The notes: generated by a model not told the origin, from the sequence alone. A DNA stretch of 64,000 bases from Candidatus Obscuribacterales bacterium (GCA_019744775.1 JAIETZ010000004.1:558001-622000); one strand, 5' to 3'. Positions 1 to 8,270 are shown, numbered from the stretch's first letter. Numbers and translations are program-made.

Positions 1-53
1 CTTAATGGATACAGTTGACTCCTGGCTGAAATCCCACCTACAGAATCGACTAA

Positions 54-785
54 GTGGAAAATCTCCAACTAACAATTAACGCCTCTCTCGTTGCCGTCTT
101 AGCCGGAGCAATTGCTTCAGTTAGTGGATTCGGAATCGGCAGTCTTTTAACTCCTGTAGTTTCCCTGGGGGCAGGCACGAAACTAGCTGTTGCTATCGTG
201 GCAATTCCACATTTTGTCGCCACCGCGCTCCGCTGCTTTATGCTAAGGAAAGACATTGACCGAAAAGTGCTCGTGTCTTTTGGCATTACAAGCGCTCTAG
301 GTGGTTTGTCCGGAGCCCTCATGCACAACTATTTGCAAACGACAACGCTTACATTTGTTTTTGCCTGCATTTTGATATTTGCCGGGCTGATGGGATTAAC
401 AAATTGGCTGAACTTGCTTTATTTAAAAGGCTGGTCTTCTTTTTTAGCAGGTGGTTTATCTGGGTTTCTCGGAGGAGTGGTTGGCAATCAAGGCGGAATT
501 AGATCAGCGGCACTGTTTGGTTTCGACTTAAGTCCGCGAGTATTCGTGGCTACAGCCACGGCAATTGGAGTAGCTGTCGATTTGGCCAGACTACCTGTGT
601 ATTTAGTTGCCGAATACAAGGAAATAACTACTTACTGGCTTCTCACACTAATACTTTGTGTCGCCGTCACTATAGGAACACTTGCCGGCACAGTCATTTT
701 AAAACGAATGAACGAGACGCTATTTAAGCGCGTTGTGTCCGCGGCAATTCTTGCTCTAGGGATTTTTCTTCTAATTAAGACTTAG
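54..785 (+). CDS. TSUP (TauE/SafE) family membrane permease
   Basis: A 243-residue, very hydrophobic protein with about eight membrane segments. The N-terminal helix carries a small-residue motif (SGFGIGSLLTP), repeated in related form in the second half (FLGGVVGNQGGIRSA). Two such Gly-rich halves are typical of the TSUP (TauE/SafE, PF01925) family, inner-membrane carriers of small sulfur compounds or organic anions. The start is GTG at 54 with no clear ribosome site. Only 53 bases lie upstream in the window, so promoter and partners may be missing. The 3' end overlaps the converging cysteine desulfurase gene by 11 bp. The substrate cannot be deduced. A sulfur link with that neighbour is tempting, but the two genes are not co-transcribed. 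Confidence 0.8.
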   Translation: MENLQLTINASLVAVLAGAIASVSGFGIGSLLTPVVSLGAGTKLAVAIVAIPHFVATALRCFMLRKDIDRKVLVSFGITSALGGLSGALMHNYLQTTTLTFVFACILIFAGLMGLTNWLNLLYLKGWSSFLAGGLSGFLGGVVGNQGGIRSAALFGFDLSPRVFVATATAIGVAVDLARLPVYLVAEYKEITTYWLLTLILCVAVTIGTLAGTVILKRMNETLFKRVVSAAILALGIFLLIKT

Positions 786-1950
786 ACTGTGCTGCCGGTT
801 GCTTGCGCAAGGATTTAAATACATTCACCAAAATATCGGCTGCGCGATTGATTTCATCTTCACTGTTGAAACGTCCTGCAGAAATTCGGGCTGAGCCTAA
901 AGCATATTCTCTAGGCAAACCTATAGCTTTCAGCACCGATGAAGGTTCGATAACACCAGAGTGACAAGCAGATCCTGACGATAGACAAATTCCTTGCAAA
1001 TCGGAGCGTAGAATAATGGCTTCGCCTTCGGCACCTTGCACGCCGACGCTTACGTGTCCTGGTACGCGTTTTTCCGGATCGGTTGGGCCTGTTATACGAA
1101 CGCCATCGACTGCCAACAAACTATCCGTCAAAGTCTTTTGAGCCTTACGTAATTGCTTGTAAGACTCTTTGAGTTCTTTGTGTGCCAATTCAGCTGCCAC
1201 ACCAATACCGACAATGCTGGCCAGATTTTGCGTGCCCGGGAATAATCCCTTTTCTTGTCCGGCACCAAAAACGACAGGCATCAAGTTGACGCCTGTGCGC
1301 ACATACAAAATACCGATACCTTTTGGCGCGTAGAATTTGTGCCCAGAAAGCGACAAAGTGGAAATAGGCACATTGCCCATATTCATTTCAAGTTTGCCTG
1401 CAGTCTGCACGGCGTCAGTATGGAAATAGATTCCTTTCTCTTGCGCAAATGCGGCAATTTCTTCAATGGGTTCGAGGGTGCCTATCTCGTTATTGGCCCA
1501 CATGATAGAGATAATGCTGGTTTCTTTCGTGACAGCCTTTTTGAATTCAGCAAGGTCAATGAATCCCTGCGCATCAACAGGCAAATATGTTACTTTCCAA
1601 CCTTGTGATTCAAGATGTTTGGCAGGACCAATTACACTTGGATGCTCAATAGCTGTTGTTATCAGATGACGACCTTGGTCATTGGCTTCAGCAAATCTTG
1701 CTCTACCGATAAGCGCAACATTATTGCTATAAGTGCCACACGGTGAAAAGTAAATTTCCTCAGGCAAGCAATGCAAAAGCTTGGCTACGTTTTGACGTGC
1801 CTTCTCGATACCCTCTTTAGCCAGACGCCCCTGCAAATGCAAAGAAGAGGCATTGCCGAAGCTATCTGACAAAAAAGGCAACATTGCTTCAACAACTTCC
1901 GGTCTAACCTTTGTTGTCGCGCTGTTATCGAGGTATATTGAAGAGGACAT
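775..1950 (-). CDS. Cysteine desulfurase (NifS/IscS family)
   Basis: A 391-residue PLP enzyme that removes sulfur from cysteine as an enzyme persulfide for Fe-S cluster, thiamine or tRNA thiolation pathways. Visible signatures are the N-terminal LDNSATTK, the cofactor Asp/Gln region HTDAVQTAGK, the Schiff-base lysine in SLSGHKFYAPKG, and the active-site cysteine loop SSGSACHSG. I chose the ATG at 1950 because it is preceded by AGGAGCT and begins the family-typical MSSSIYLDNSATT. The frame stays open upstream to about 2586, but only as an antisense shadow of the repeat gene at 2069. No scaffold (IscU/SufE) gene is adjacent, so the sulfur acceptor is unknown. Confidence 0.92.
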   Translation of the reverse strand: MSSSIYLDNSATTKVRPEVVEAMLPFLSDSFGNASSLHLQGRLAKEGIEKARQNVAKLLHCLPEEIYFSPCGTYSNNVALIGRARFAEANDQGRHLITTAIEHPSVIGPAKHLESQGWKVTYLPVDAQGFIDLAEFKKAVTKETSIISIMWANNEIGTLEPIEEIAAFAQEKGIYFHTDAVQTAGKLEMNMGNVPISTLSLSGHKFYAPKGIGILYVRTGVNLMPVVFGAGQEKGLFPGTQNLASIVGIGVAAELAHKELKESYKQLRKAQKTLTDSLLAVDGVRITGPTDPEKRVPGHVSVGVQGAEGEAIILRSDLQGICLSSGSACHSGVIEPSSVLKAIGLPREYALGSARISAGRFNSEDEINRAADILVNVFKSLRKQPAAQSKS

Positions 1951-2068
1951 TTTGAGCTCCTGGCGATTTGCCCCGGCAAAACCAAACTTAAGCATGTTAG
2001 CATGCAGAGCCCAACTTCTTGATATCGTTTCGGATTCCAATTTCATAATGTGAACAAGGGAGATAATT

Positions 2069-2566
2069 ATGCAGACCAAGCATTTACTAGCAGTTCTTAC
2101 GGCAACCGTCCTCGGTATGGGTCCAGCTCTAGCTGACAACAAGGTTGTCGACGGCACCAAGAAATTGGGTTCCGACATTAAGTCCGGCACTGTAAAAGCC
2201 GGAGACGCCGTGGTCAAGGGCGGTAAGGCTGTCGGCAAAGGTACCGGCGATGTCGTGAAAAAGACCGCTGATGGTACAGGCAAAGCTGCCAAGGCTTTGG
2301 GCGATGGCACCGGCGACGTTGTGAAAAAGACCGCTGAAGGCACAGGCAAAGGCGCCAAAGCTTTGGGCGATGGCACCGGCAAAGTCGTTAAGGGCACTGC
2401 TGATGCTACAGGTAAAGCAATCAAAGGCACAGCTGACGCCACAGTGGACGGCACCAAGAAAGGCGTTGAAGCTGTCGGCAAAGGCACCAAAGCCACTGTC
2501 GATGCTTTGGGCAAAGGCGCCAAGAAAACAGGTGAAGTGTTCGGCATCGGTAAGAAGCACGAGTAA
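2069..2566 (+). CDS. Secreted Lys/Gly-rich protein with 22-residue tandem repeats
   Basis: A 165-residue protein with a clear signal peptide (MQTKHLLAVL..., cleavage near ALA-DN), then an almost cysteine- and aromatic-free region rich in Gly, Lys, Thr, Ala and Asp. Residues 58-123 are three tandem 22-residue units of pattern GTGDVVKKTADGTGKAAKAL. Each looks like two 11-mers, reminiscent of LEA-type or apolipoprotein-like amphipathic repeats. The ATG at 2069 follows AAGGGAG. A strong terminator follows at 2597. No catalytic residues are visible. It could be an extracytoplasmic, intrinsically disordered protective or envelope-associated protein, but that is inference. I do not recognise a named family. 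Confidence 0.75.
   Translation: MQTKHLLAVLTATVLGMGPALADNKVVDGTKKLGSDIKSGTVKAGDAVVKGGKAVGKGTGDVVKKTADGTGKAAKALGDGTGDVVKKTAEGTGKGAKALGDGTGKVVKGTADATGKAIKGTADATVDGTKKGVEAVGKGTKATVDALGKGAKKTGEVFGIGKKHE
2240..2437 (+). repeat. Three 66-bp in-frame tandem repeats
   Basis: Units 2240-2305, 2306-2371 and 2372-2437 each encode 22 residues starting GTG(D/K)VVK. The first two are nearly identical in DNA, sharing the GTGAAAAAGACCGCTGA core; the third has diverged. The arrangement implies tandem duplication within the gene and could vary in copy number between strains. Confidence 0.8.
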
Positions 2567-2596
2567 GTAACGGCGCATAAAGCCACATACTGAAAG

Positions 2597-2624
2597 AAAA
2601 GCCGGGTCGATCGACCCGGCTTTT
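2597..2624. terminator. Bidirectional intrinsic terminator
   Basis: A perfect palindrome: GCCGGGTCGA followed directly by TCGACCCGGC, flanked by AAAA on the left and TTTT on the right. It can end transcripts of both the plus-strand repeat gene and the converging minus-strand VapC-like gene, whose stop codon lies at its right edge. Confidence 0.88.
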
Positions 2625-3006
2625 ATCGTATCAATTTTATTTTGCACCGAAGATTGAGCTTTGCCCAAGCTTTATCCGAAGTTAGAACAACACAACCAAG
2701 CTTCTGCGCCAGAGCTAAACAAGCACGGTCACCGAGCGATAAGCCAACGCCCTTAGTAGAATCAACCAATTCCGCGGTGGCATAAGCCATATCATCGTCG
2801 AAGGCAACTGTCCGCAATCCCAAATTGGAAACCGTAGCAACTGCGAAGTTCGGAGGCATGCCATGCTTTATCAACTGCGCAATCACTTCAGAAACATTCA
2901 CCGCACTCATCACTGAATACTCAAGCTGTTTTTCCACCAGCAGAGCACCTGGCTCCTCATTCAATAATGCGAGCAATGCCGAGGCATCGAGTACAACGTC
3001 AGTCAT
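2623..3006 (-). CDS. PIN-domain toxin (VapC-like ribonuclease)
   Basis: A PIN-domain protein of 127 residues. The acidic metal-binding positions of VapC-type endoribonucleases are present: the Asp in VVLDASALLALL, the Glu in NVSEVIAQL, the Asp in LGDRACLAL, and the Asp-like tail VLTSDKAW. Such toxins cleave tRNA or rRNA when freed from the antitoxin. The ATG at 3006 overlaps the upstream antitoxin stop (ATGACTGA), a coupling typical of toxin-antitoxin operons. A GTG at 3018 directly after GGCGGA is an alternative that would add four residues. All catalytic acids appear intact, so the toxin is probably active. Confidence 0.85.
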   Translation of the reverse strand: MTDVVLDASALLALLNEEPGALLVEKQLEYSVMSAVNVSEVIAQLIKHGMPPNFAVATVSNLGLRTVAFDDDMAYATAELVDSTKGVGLSLGDRACLALAQKLGCVVLTSDKAWAKLNLRCKIKLIR

Positions 3007-3247
3007 TTTCTGCTTCACTCCGCCTGTCGCGGATCAAACTAGTGGACAAACTCACGTTGGTCTTGATATATTTTTTCACCAACTTACGACTCTGCTTTAG
3101 CGCAGACTTTAAGCTGCCAATTCGCAGCTCATCATCCTGAATACGTAGAAGTACTTCGTCACCTGGTCTAAGATCCAATTCTTTTCTCAGAACTGCCGGA
3201 ATCAACAGTCTGCCATTTTCGGTAATTTTTGCCCTAAAGTCTTGCAT
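2999..3247 (-). CDS. AbrB/MazE-type antitoxin (VapB-like)
   Basis: An 82-residue protein beginning with a swapped-hairpin AbrB-type DNA-binding domain (AKITENGRLLIPAVLRKELD, then LRPGDEVLLRI), followed by a basic helical tail (residues about 50-82) that would wrap the toxin. It is the upstream partner of the PIN toxin and would bind its own promoter. The ATG at 3247 follows an excellent GAGGAG site. The pair is a VapBC-type type II module with an AbrB-class antitoxin. Confidence 0.85.
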   Translation of the reverse strand: MQDFRAKITENGRLLIPAVLRKELDLRPGDEVLLRIQDDELRIGSLKSALKQSRKLVKKYIKTNVSLSTSLIRDRRSEAEND

Positions 3248-3272
3248 CTGTCAAACTCCTCATCTTATGACA

Positions 3273-3281
3273 AGTATATCA
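3273..3281 (-). promoter_or_regulatory. Extended -10 promoter of the vapBC-like pair
   Basis: On the minus strand TGATATACT matches an extended -10 (TGnTATAnT-like) about 25 bases upstream of the antitoxin ATG. No good -35 is visible. Two TGTCA direct repeats flank it and could be antitoxin operator half-sites. Confidence 0.4.
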
Positions 3282-3306
3282 TTTCCTGACAGATCGGCAC
3301 ATCTTC

Positions 3307-3777
3307 TCAGTCTTGCTCCCAAAGTCGGTATTCGGCGACTTGCTTTCCAGATGGATCCATCTTTAGGCATAAATACCATGGGTCGAGAGTTTCCCATGGA
3401 GTGGTTTCACCTATACAGTAATTCATGCTATTACTGTCGTAGTAGCCGCCTTTTGCCCAACTTGTGGCATACCTGTCACCAAGCAAGTCAACAACTTGTT
3501 CTCGAGTCATGCCTTCTAATTTGTGGCGCAATTCCAAATCTTTCACCATACGAAGACGTTCGCAGTGAAGGCTGGAGCCACACTGGTGCTCCGCCTGAAG
3601 CCAGTCCCCGCGATCAAATTCTCTGGCCGCAAGATCATGAAACCAGAAAAAAGACGCAGCATCAACAGTTCTATAGCCGACAAAAACAATTGCCAGAAAC
3701 CAAACTGGCGAGGTAGCTAAAAGGACCAAGAGTGCGCCAACCTCAACCTCACCGTTAAATTTACTAAGAACAGTCAT
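3307..3777 (-). CDS. Membrane-anchored protein of unknown function
   Basis: A 156-residue protein with one strong N-terminal membrane segment (about residues 14-36, LLVLLATSPVWFLAIVFV). Its extracytoplasmic domain has the helix-strand pattern LEGMTREQVVDLLG... followed by W-rich strands ending KQVAEYRL. The 'MTREQVVDLLG' helix resembles the BamE/SmpA-type small outer-membrane assembly fold, but similarity is limited to this pattern. There is no clear ribosome site at the ATG. It stands alone between the toxin-antitoxin pair and a secreted-protein gene. Confidence 0.6.
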   Translation of the reverse strand: MTVLSKFNGEVEVGALLVLLATSPVWFLAIVFVGYRTVDAASFFWFHDLAAREFDRGDWLQAEHQCGSSLHCERLRMVKDLELRHKLEGMTREQVVDLLGDRYATSWAKGGYYDSNSMNYCIGETTPWETLDPWYLCLKMDPSGKQVAEYRLWEQD

Positions 3778-3807
3778 TGGAATTTCGTGCTTTATACCGA
3801 ATAGATT

Positions 3808-4572
3808 CTAAAAAGTCTTCGCGCTCTGCTTGCGGTCATTCTGCACAATACGCAACATGTGTTTGCGCACAGAGTCAACACCGCAAAGATCGTCGCGTAA
3901 GGCACCGGCCAGTCGAGCAATGTATTGATTATCGTAATTAGGTCCGGCCATTGCTGTCTGCAATTGTCCGTAATCGGTTTGGATTTGTTTGCAGCTGTCT
4001 TTCATCACATCCATCTGAGCGGAAATAGGTGTGCCACCTTGTTCCGGTAATACGAGCGCTGCTGCGTCATTTTTGAGAAGCGGCATTAACTGTGTTAGTT
4101 GATTGGAATAATAATCCATCCACTTCTTGCGTGCAGGCAATGGTTGACCAGTGCGCATGCCTTCCATTGATACAGGCTGCATAGGATAAAAATAGTCTGA
4201 CTGCAAAGTTGGATCCATAAATGTCTCATCCATATCTACAGGCGTTGGCATATCGTAGACTTGAATGCGCTGCACTTCGTGAGTGATTTGCGAAAGCACA
4301 TGCTTTATCTTGCCGATGGTGTCACGAATTTCCGTTAGTCCTTGTTCCGACTCGGAAATCACAGGGGGAATTCCAGGTTGCACGGCGGTTAGTACTTGCT
4401 GATCAACAACGCGAGTCGGAACGTTAATTGACACTGGTGTCGATACATTTGTTGAGCTGTAATCTGCTGAAAGGTTTGATTGAGCTTGCGAAAATTGCTC
4501 CTGCGCGTTTGCACTTATGGACAAAGTTGAAGCACAAAAAAGAAGTGCCAAAAATCTATTGCTGCTGTTCAC
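3808..4572 (-). CDS. Secreted protein, paralogue of the gene at 20841
   Basis: A 254-residue protein with a signal peptide (FLALLFCASTLSISANA) and a Ser/Thr/Gln-rich linker. A helical domain follows with a conserved LPARKKWMDYY...QLTQLMPLL stretch and a later GPNYDNQYIARLAG. The same pattern (LPPRAKWVKLYMWQFSQVVPML and GPTYVNLDIGKQL) occurs in the secreted protein at 20841-21473, so the two define a small family. I prefer the GTG at 4572, preceded by AGGTGGA with good spacing and giving a classical signal peptide; a GTG at 4584 is possible. No domain is recognised. The helical nature suggests binding or structure rather than catalysis. Confidence 0.7.
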   Translation of the reverse strand: MNSSNRFLALLFCASTLSISANAQEQFSQAQSNLSADYSSTNVSTPVSINVPTRVVDQQVLTAVQPGIPPVISESEQGLTEIRDTIGKIKHVLSQITHEVQRIQVYDMPTPVDMDETFMDPTLQSDYFYPMQPVSMEGMRTGQPLPARKKWMDYYSNQLTQLMPLLKNDAAALVLPEQGGTPISAQMDVMKDSCKQIQTDYGQLQTAMAGPNYDNQYIARLAGALRDDLCGVDSVRKHMLRIVQNDRKQSAKTF

Positions 4573-4648
4573 TGTTAATTCCACCTGACAACCAATGTGT
4601 TTAGGCCGCTATTATCGCTTTGAAGCTGTTTCCAAGCCTTTGATTGAG

Positions 4649-5686
4649 TTAATGCAGCTTGACGATCAGGTTGTGAAAGACGACAGCGTACAGCAAATAG
4701 GCAAATAGACCGGCACAAGGTATGGTCAAAAACCAGGCAGCAAATACATCTTTGAACACCAGCCAACGTACAGCCTTGAAGCGCTGCGAACTGCCAACTC
4801 CCACTACGGCGGAGGAAATCACCTGAGATGTAGCGACAGGTCCTCCAATAAGTGACGCCGTCAGTATCACAGACTCGGAGGCAACCTCTACGACAAAGCC
4901 GTGCAAGGGGCGCAACTTAAAAATATCGTAGCCCACTCTTTTAACAATCCCTGGGGCAAGCATAATAACGCCGAAAGCCATGGCAATGCCTGTGATTATT
5001 CGTGCCCATAAGGGCACCAGTCCGCTATGGCTGATACCACAAGACTGCAATGACAGAACAATTACGGCCATCGCTTTTTGTGTGTCGTTAGCTCCGTGCG
5101 CAAAAGCCAATATCGGTACGGTAATCCATTGCAGAAGACGAAGAACTTTATTCATGGCAGGAGTTGCGCTGACAAGCAACAATGCGGCAATTCGCAACAG
5201 CAGGTAGCCGGCTGCAATTCCAATTAGCGGAGAAATGAATAGACTCAGTAGCACTCTGGTGACACCAGTTGAGTGAATTATGTCGTTCACGTATCCTGTG
5301 TTGACATATTTAAATCCGTGAGCAGCAGCGACCATAGAACCGATTAATCCACCTACCAAAGCATGTGTGGAACTTGATGGAACGCGCAAAAGCCGCGTTG
5401 TGTAATTCCACAAAACTGCTGCGCACAATGCTGATATTAAAACCGGAATAAAATCGGGGCGTTTGGGCCACGTGGTTAAGTCATGCACAGCACCCACTAC
5501 AGATGAACCGCCAAGAAGCGCGCCGAGAAATTCAAATGTCGCTACAAGCAACATCGCTTGCAATTCAGTCATGGCTCCGCAAGCAATTGGGGCAGCCGTA
5601 ACAGAACTGCCATCCTGAAAGCCGTTTGTAAATGTATAAACAAGAGCGAGAAGAACAACGATGAGAACGAGAAAGGTAATCAACAT
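4649..5686 (-). CDS. pit: Low-affinity inorganic phosphate transporter (Pit family)
   Basis: A 345-residue polytopic membrane protein of the PiT/Pho4 family (PF01384), which moves metal-phosphate complexes using cation gradients. Family marks are the N-terminal GFQDGSSVTAAPIACGAM, the central SSSTHALVGGLIG, and the second-half AHGANDTQKAMAVI, the duplicated signature. Length fits the short bacterial PitA type. It starts 10 bases after the DUF47 gene, forming a two-gene operon. The N-terminal signature reads FQDGS where the family usually has NDxAN, a minor divergence. Confidence 0.9.
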   Translation of the reverse strand: MLITFLVLIVVLLALVYTFTNGFQDGSSVTAAPIACGAMTELQAMLLVATFEFLGALLGGSSVVGAVHDLTTWPKRPDFIPVLISALCAAVLWNYTTRLLRVPSSSTHALVGGLIGSMVAAAHGFKYVNTGYVNDIIHSTGVTRVLLSLFISPLIGIAAGYLLLRIAALLLVSATPAMNKVLRLLQWITVPILAFAHGANDTQKAMAVIVLSLQSCGISHSGLVPLWARIITGIAMAFGVIMLAPGIVKRVGYDIFKLRPLHGFVVEVASESVILTASLIGGPVATSQVISSAVVGVGSSQRFKAVRWLVFKDVFAAWFLTIPCAGLFAYLLYAVVFHNLIVKLH

Positions 5687-5696
5687 TAAGACCTAC

Positions 5697-6329
5697 CTAA
5701 CCATTCTTCACGATCACATGAATGAGTTTTTCTCCAAGCTTATCTATGCGTTCGGCAGTTTGCAGCATATTACGGTAGACTTCGTAGGTCTTTAAAATTG
5801 TTTTCAAATCGTCAACTGCAAACAGTTCATGCGTTGCCTGACGATAGACTTTAGTAAACCGGTTTTCCGATTTGCGCGCAAGAAAAGCTTGATTGCCTGC
5901 TTCTTTCGGATTTGATTTCAGAGAGGCAAAAGCGTTGTGTATACAGCGCGTTCCTTCCAATAAGATAATGGAGAATTGCTCAAGCAGCTCATTTTTCGGA
6001 TGCACATCCATAGCTTCCATTTCGCGAACGATGGATTTGGCTCCATTTATTACTTCATCGATTTTCACAGATAAGTCAAAAATATCCTCGCGGTCAAACG
6101 GAGTTATAAATGTTTGTCCAAGTTTGATTTGCAGATCCAGTTTCAGCGCATCAGCCTGTCGTTCGATCTGCGGAACTTTCTCTCGATGTTCTTCATCGGC
6201 GGTTTCAATCCAAGCTTCCAGCTCTTGCATGCCCTCAAGAGTCTTGGCGGCATGCTGTGTAAGCAAGTCGTAAAAATCAACCGGCTTCTTGTGAAAACGC
6301 GACAGGAATGTCAGTTTTATCTGACGCAT
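5697..6329 (-). CDS. PhoU-like DUF47 Pit accessory protein
   Basis: A 210-residue all-helical protein of the DUF47/PhoU-like family (PF01865), commonly encoded just upstream of Pit transporters and thought to modulate them. It has the repeated acidic helices typical of PhoU folds (IERQADALKLDLQIKLGQTFITPFDREDIF, abbreviated here by its ends). The ITPFDREDI segment is a family hallmark. The ATG at 6329 follows AGAGGAAA. The downstream pit gene is 10 bases away. No PhoR/PhoB genes are nearby. Confidence 0.88.
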   Translation of the reverse strand: MRQIKLTFLSRFHKKPVDFYDLLTQHAAKTLEGMQELEAWIETADEEHREKVPQIERQADALKLDLQIKLGQTFITPFDREDIFDLSVKIDEVINGAKSIVREMEAMDVHPKNELLEQFSIILLEGTRCIHNAFASLKSNPKEAGNQAFLARKSENRFTKVYRQATHELFAVDDLKTILKTYEVYRNMLQTAERIDKLGEKLIHVIVKNG

Positions 6330-6391
6330 GGATATGGTTTCCTCTGACCCTTTCCTTCCCGGACAGCTTTGGAGAAAAACCCTTGATAACC

Positions 6392-7312
6392 TTAGTGTGT
6401 TAGCCCTTCAACAATGAAATTGGTTGCCAGAGCCTGTCTTAGCGCTATGCCAATTTGCGGTGCTGGATCAGGCAAACTATCGGTAAAAACAAAGGCGGCA
6501 TTGTTATCGAAGTGCCCAATCATGTGCATCACCTTGCCGCGACCGAAAGGAAAGGTGAAAGCTAATATGCCGTTTCGGTCTGGATCTTCTTGAGCCAATT
6601 CATTGCTCACCGCTATTACTCTGACGGCAGAAGGCTTAGTAATACGAATAGTATGTGCAGCATCATCTAACTTCCAACCGGCAATAGTCACTGTGTTTGC
6701 TACCAGAGAAGTCTGTTTATCAATCAAACGAGCATCAACAACAGGCGTGCGCGAACGCCCGCGATTCCACTCAGCGTAGCCGGGAAACACTTTCTGCAAG
6801 CAACCATCCAACGCCCAGTCGGTGGTTAGTAAATAACCGCCGCCTATTACAAAGTCACGAATTTTCTGATACGACTCATGCGGCACTTCACCTGCGCAAT
6901 TAATTACCAACACACGCACACCGGATAAATTCAATTCTTTCAGTTTGCCACGGCGAATACTTGTGTGATTGATATTCAATGATCGAAGCGTGCGTGCTGC
7001 ATCATCCCATTCACCTTTCACTTCTATGACACTTGTAGGCGGAAAAGTGCCGGCAGATGCGAAAAAGTGTGGATGAGTACGCGAAATCCAGGCACGAAAT
7101 ACTTCTGGTGGCGCGTGTCCCGATTGCGGTTTTATGTAAGTAGTACCAACATCTATAACGCTGTCCGAGGCTTTAATTGGTTGTTTTAAATCAACAAATG
7201 TTTTTACGTTGCCTTGAATAGGCGTGTAGGAGGAGTCCAGCGCTGAGGCAGCAACAGTAAACTGGAAAAGTCCGGCGAGGAACAAACCAAATATCGCATT
7301 TTTCACACTCAA
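6392..7312 (-). CDS. Secreted ThuA/glutamine-amidotransferase-like domain protein
   Basis: A 306-residue protein with a signal peptide (AIFGLFLAGLFQFTVAASA). Its central region has the look of a class I glutamine-amidotransferase or ThuA-like flavodoxin fold: VRVLVINCAGEVP, IGGGYLLTTDWALDG, and a late GRGKVMHMIGHFDN. A catalytic Cys-His pair is not clearly identifiable, so it may be a non-enzymatic GATase-like sensor, as in large envelope proteins with a DUF4159/DUF4350-type domain. The TTG at 7312 is six bases from AAAGG. It lies between the acyltransferase and phosphate genes on the same strand. Confidence 0.6.
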   Translation of the reverse strand: MSVKNAIFGLFLAGLFQFTVAASALDSSYTPIQGNVKTFVDLKQPIKASDSVIDVGTTYIKPQSGHAPPEVFRAWISRTHPHFFASAGTFPPTSVIEVKGEWDDAARTLRSLNINHTSIRRGKLKELNLSGVRVLVINCAGEVPHESYQKIRDFVIGGGYLLTTDWALDGCLQKVFPGYAEWNRGRSRTPVVDARLIDKQTSLVANTVTIAGWKLDDAAHTIRITKPSAVRVIAVSNELAQEDPDRNGILAFTFPFGRGKVMHMIGHFDNNAAFVFTDSLPDPAPQIGIALRQALATNFIVEGLTH

Positions 7313-7377
7313 ACATGACCTTTCTTTAAAAGAGCATCTTTAAAGACAAGACAGGAGCGAAATACAAATGTTCCCGC

Positions 7378-8148
7378 CTATGCTTTTACAAGGTTCTTAG
7401 ACTCTTTATTCTTGCGCGCTCTTATTTCCGCCAGGTTAGTCTTCATCAGCTCACGGACGTGTTCACGAAGGGCACCAGGCTGGTTTTGAAAATCTGCTGG
7501 ATAAACAGGCGGCATAATTTTGACATAGATGTCAACGTTAAAGTTAACCGTCTTGCCACGCTTGGAAATGATGTCTTTGGCGCCATCTATAACCATCGGC
7601 AGGATGGGGATATTGAATTCGCAAGCTAGCTTGAAAGCACCGTCTCTAAAGGGCAAAAGTTCGCCATCTTCCGAGCGCGTGCCTTCCGGGAAAATAAACA
7701 TGGACACGCCACGGGCAAGCCACATGCGCGATGCTTCCATTGTTTCGCGAATGCTTTTCTTGTCACCACGCTGCACGCAGACATATTGGTTTAAGCCCAT
7801 ATTCCAGCCGAAAAATGGAATCTTCAGGACTTCGCTTTTGGAAATCCACTTAAACGGCTTAAACAAGCCATAAACGACTGGAATGTCTGCTGTCGATTGG
7901 TGATTGCCGACATAAATACAGGTCTTCAATCCCTTGAGATGCTCCCTGCCTTCCCAGTGACAGCGCCAAAAGGGATTGATGTAGATGTAGTGGTAAGCCC
8001 ACAAACAAGAGATGTAGTGAATAAGCTTGCGGTTCTTATCAAAAGGAAACGTAAAGGCGCGCACAAGCACTTCCAGGTAATAGAAAAATGCTCCGGCAAT
8101 GAAGAAGTAAGCGAAATATAGCCACGAAAAAATATGAACCACGGCCAC
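7378..8148 (-). CDS. plsC: 1-acyl-sn-glycerol-3-phosphate acyltransferase
   Basis: A 256-residue membrane-associated acyltransferase of the PlsC family, converting lysophosphatidate to phosphatidate. The catalytic NHxxxxD motif is NHQSTADIP, and the substrate-binding FPEGTRS follows about 70 residues later. The N-terminus has a hydrophobic anchor (IFSWLYFAYFFIAGAFFYYL). Start is GTG at 8148; a GTG at 8142 has better spacing from AAGGA and is possible. A -10 box lies 50 bases upstream. No other lipid gene is adjacent. Confidence 0.9.
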   Translation of the reverse strand: MAVVHIFSWLYFAYFFIAGAFFYYLEVLVRAFTFPFDKNRKLIHYISCLWAYHYIYINPFWRCHWEGREHLKGLKTCIYVGNHQSTADIPVVYGLFKPFKWISKSEVLKIPFFGWNMGLNQYVCVQRGDKKSIRETMEASRMWLARGVSMFIFPEGTRSEDGELLPFRDGAFKLACEFNIPILPMVIDGAKDIISKRGKTVNFNVDIYVKIMPPVYPADFQNQPGALREHVRELMKTNLAEIRARKNKESKNLVKA

Positions 8149-8196
8149 TATCCTTTGTAAAAGCGGTGTAAAAGCCGCAAGAAAGGCTCCTGGCTA

Positions 8197-8227
8197 ATTA
8201 TAGCGAGAAATAGAAAGGGAGCCTCAA
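8197..8227 (-). promoter_or_regulatory. Promoter of plsC
   Basis: On the minus strand a perfect TATAAT (8202-8197) lies 19 bases after TTGAGG (8227-8222), about 48 bases upstream of the plsC start. Spacing is longer than ideal. The -35 overlaps the terminator hairpin at 8217-8240. Confidence 0.45.
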
Positions 8228-8240
8228 ATGCGAGGCTCCC
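8217..8240 (-). terminator. Hairpin terminator after the small ORF
   Basis: Perfect 9-bp arms GGGAGCCTC and GAGGCTCCC with a 6-base loop. Read on the minus strand the stem is followed by TTTCTATTTCT, giving a moderate U-tract. It would end transcripts from the 8271-8369 small ORF or from the oxidase unit upstream. Confidence 0.6.
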
Positions 8241-8270
8241 TGATAAGGAGTTTATGAGTTGCTTACTTAT

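Noticed and set aside
2240-2437. Direct repeats as a possible CRISPR array
   Set aside because: The units are in-frame coding repeats with no spacers.
1951-2586. Long N-terminal extension of the cysteine desulfurase, Pro/Ser/Ala/Val-rich
   Set aside because: It is the antisense reading of the repeat gene at 2069-2566. The family start with a good ribosome site is at 1950.
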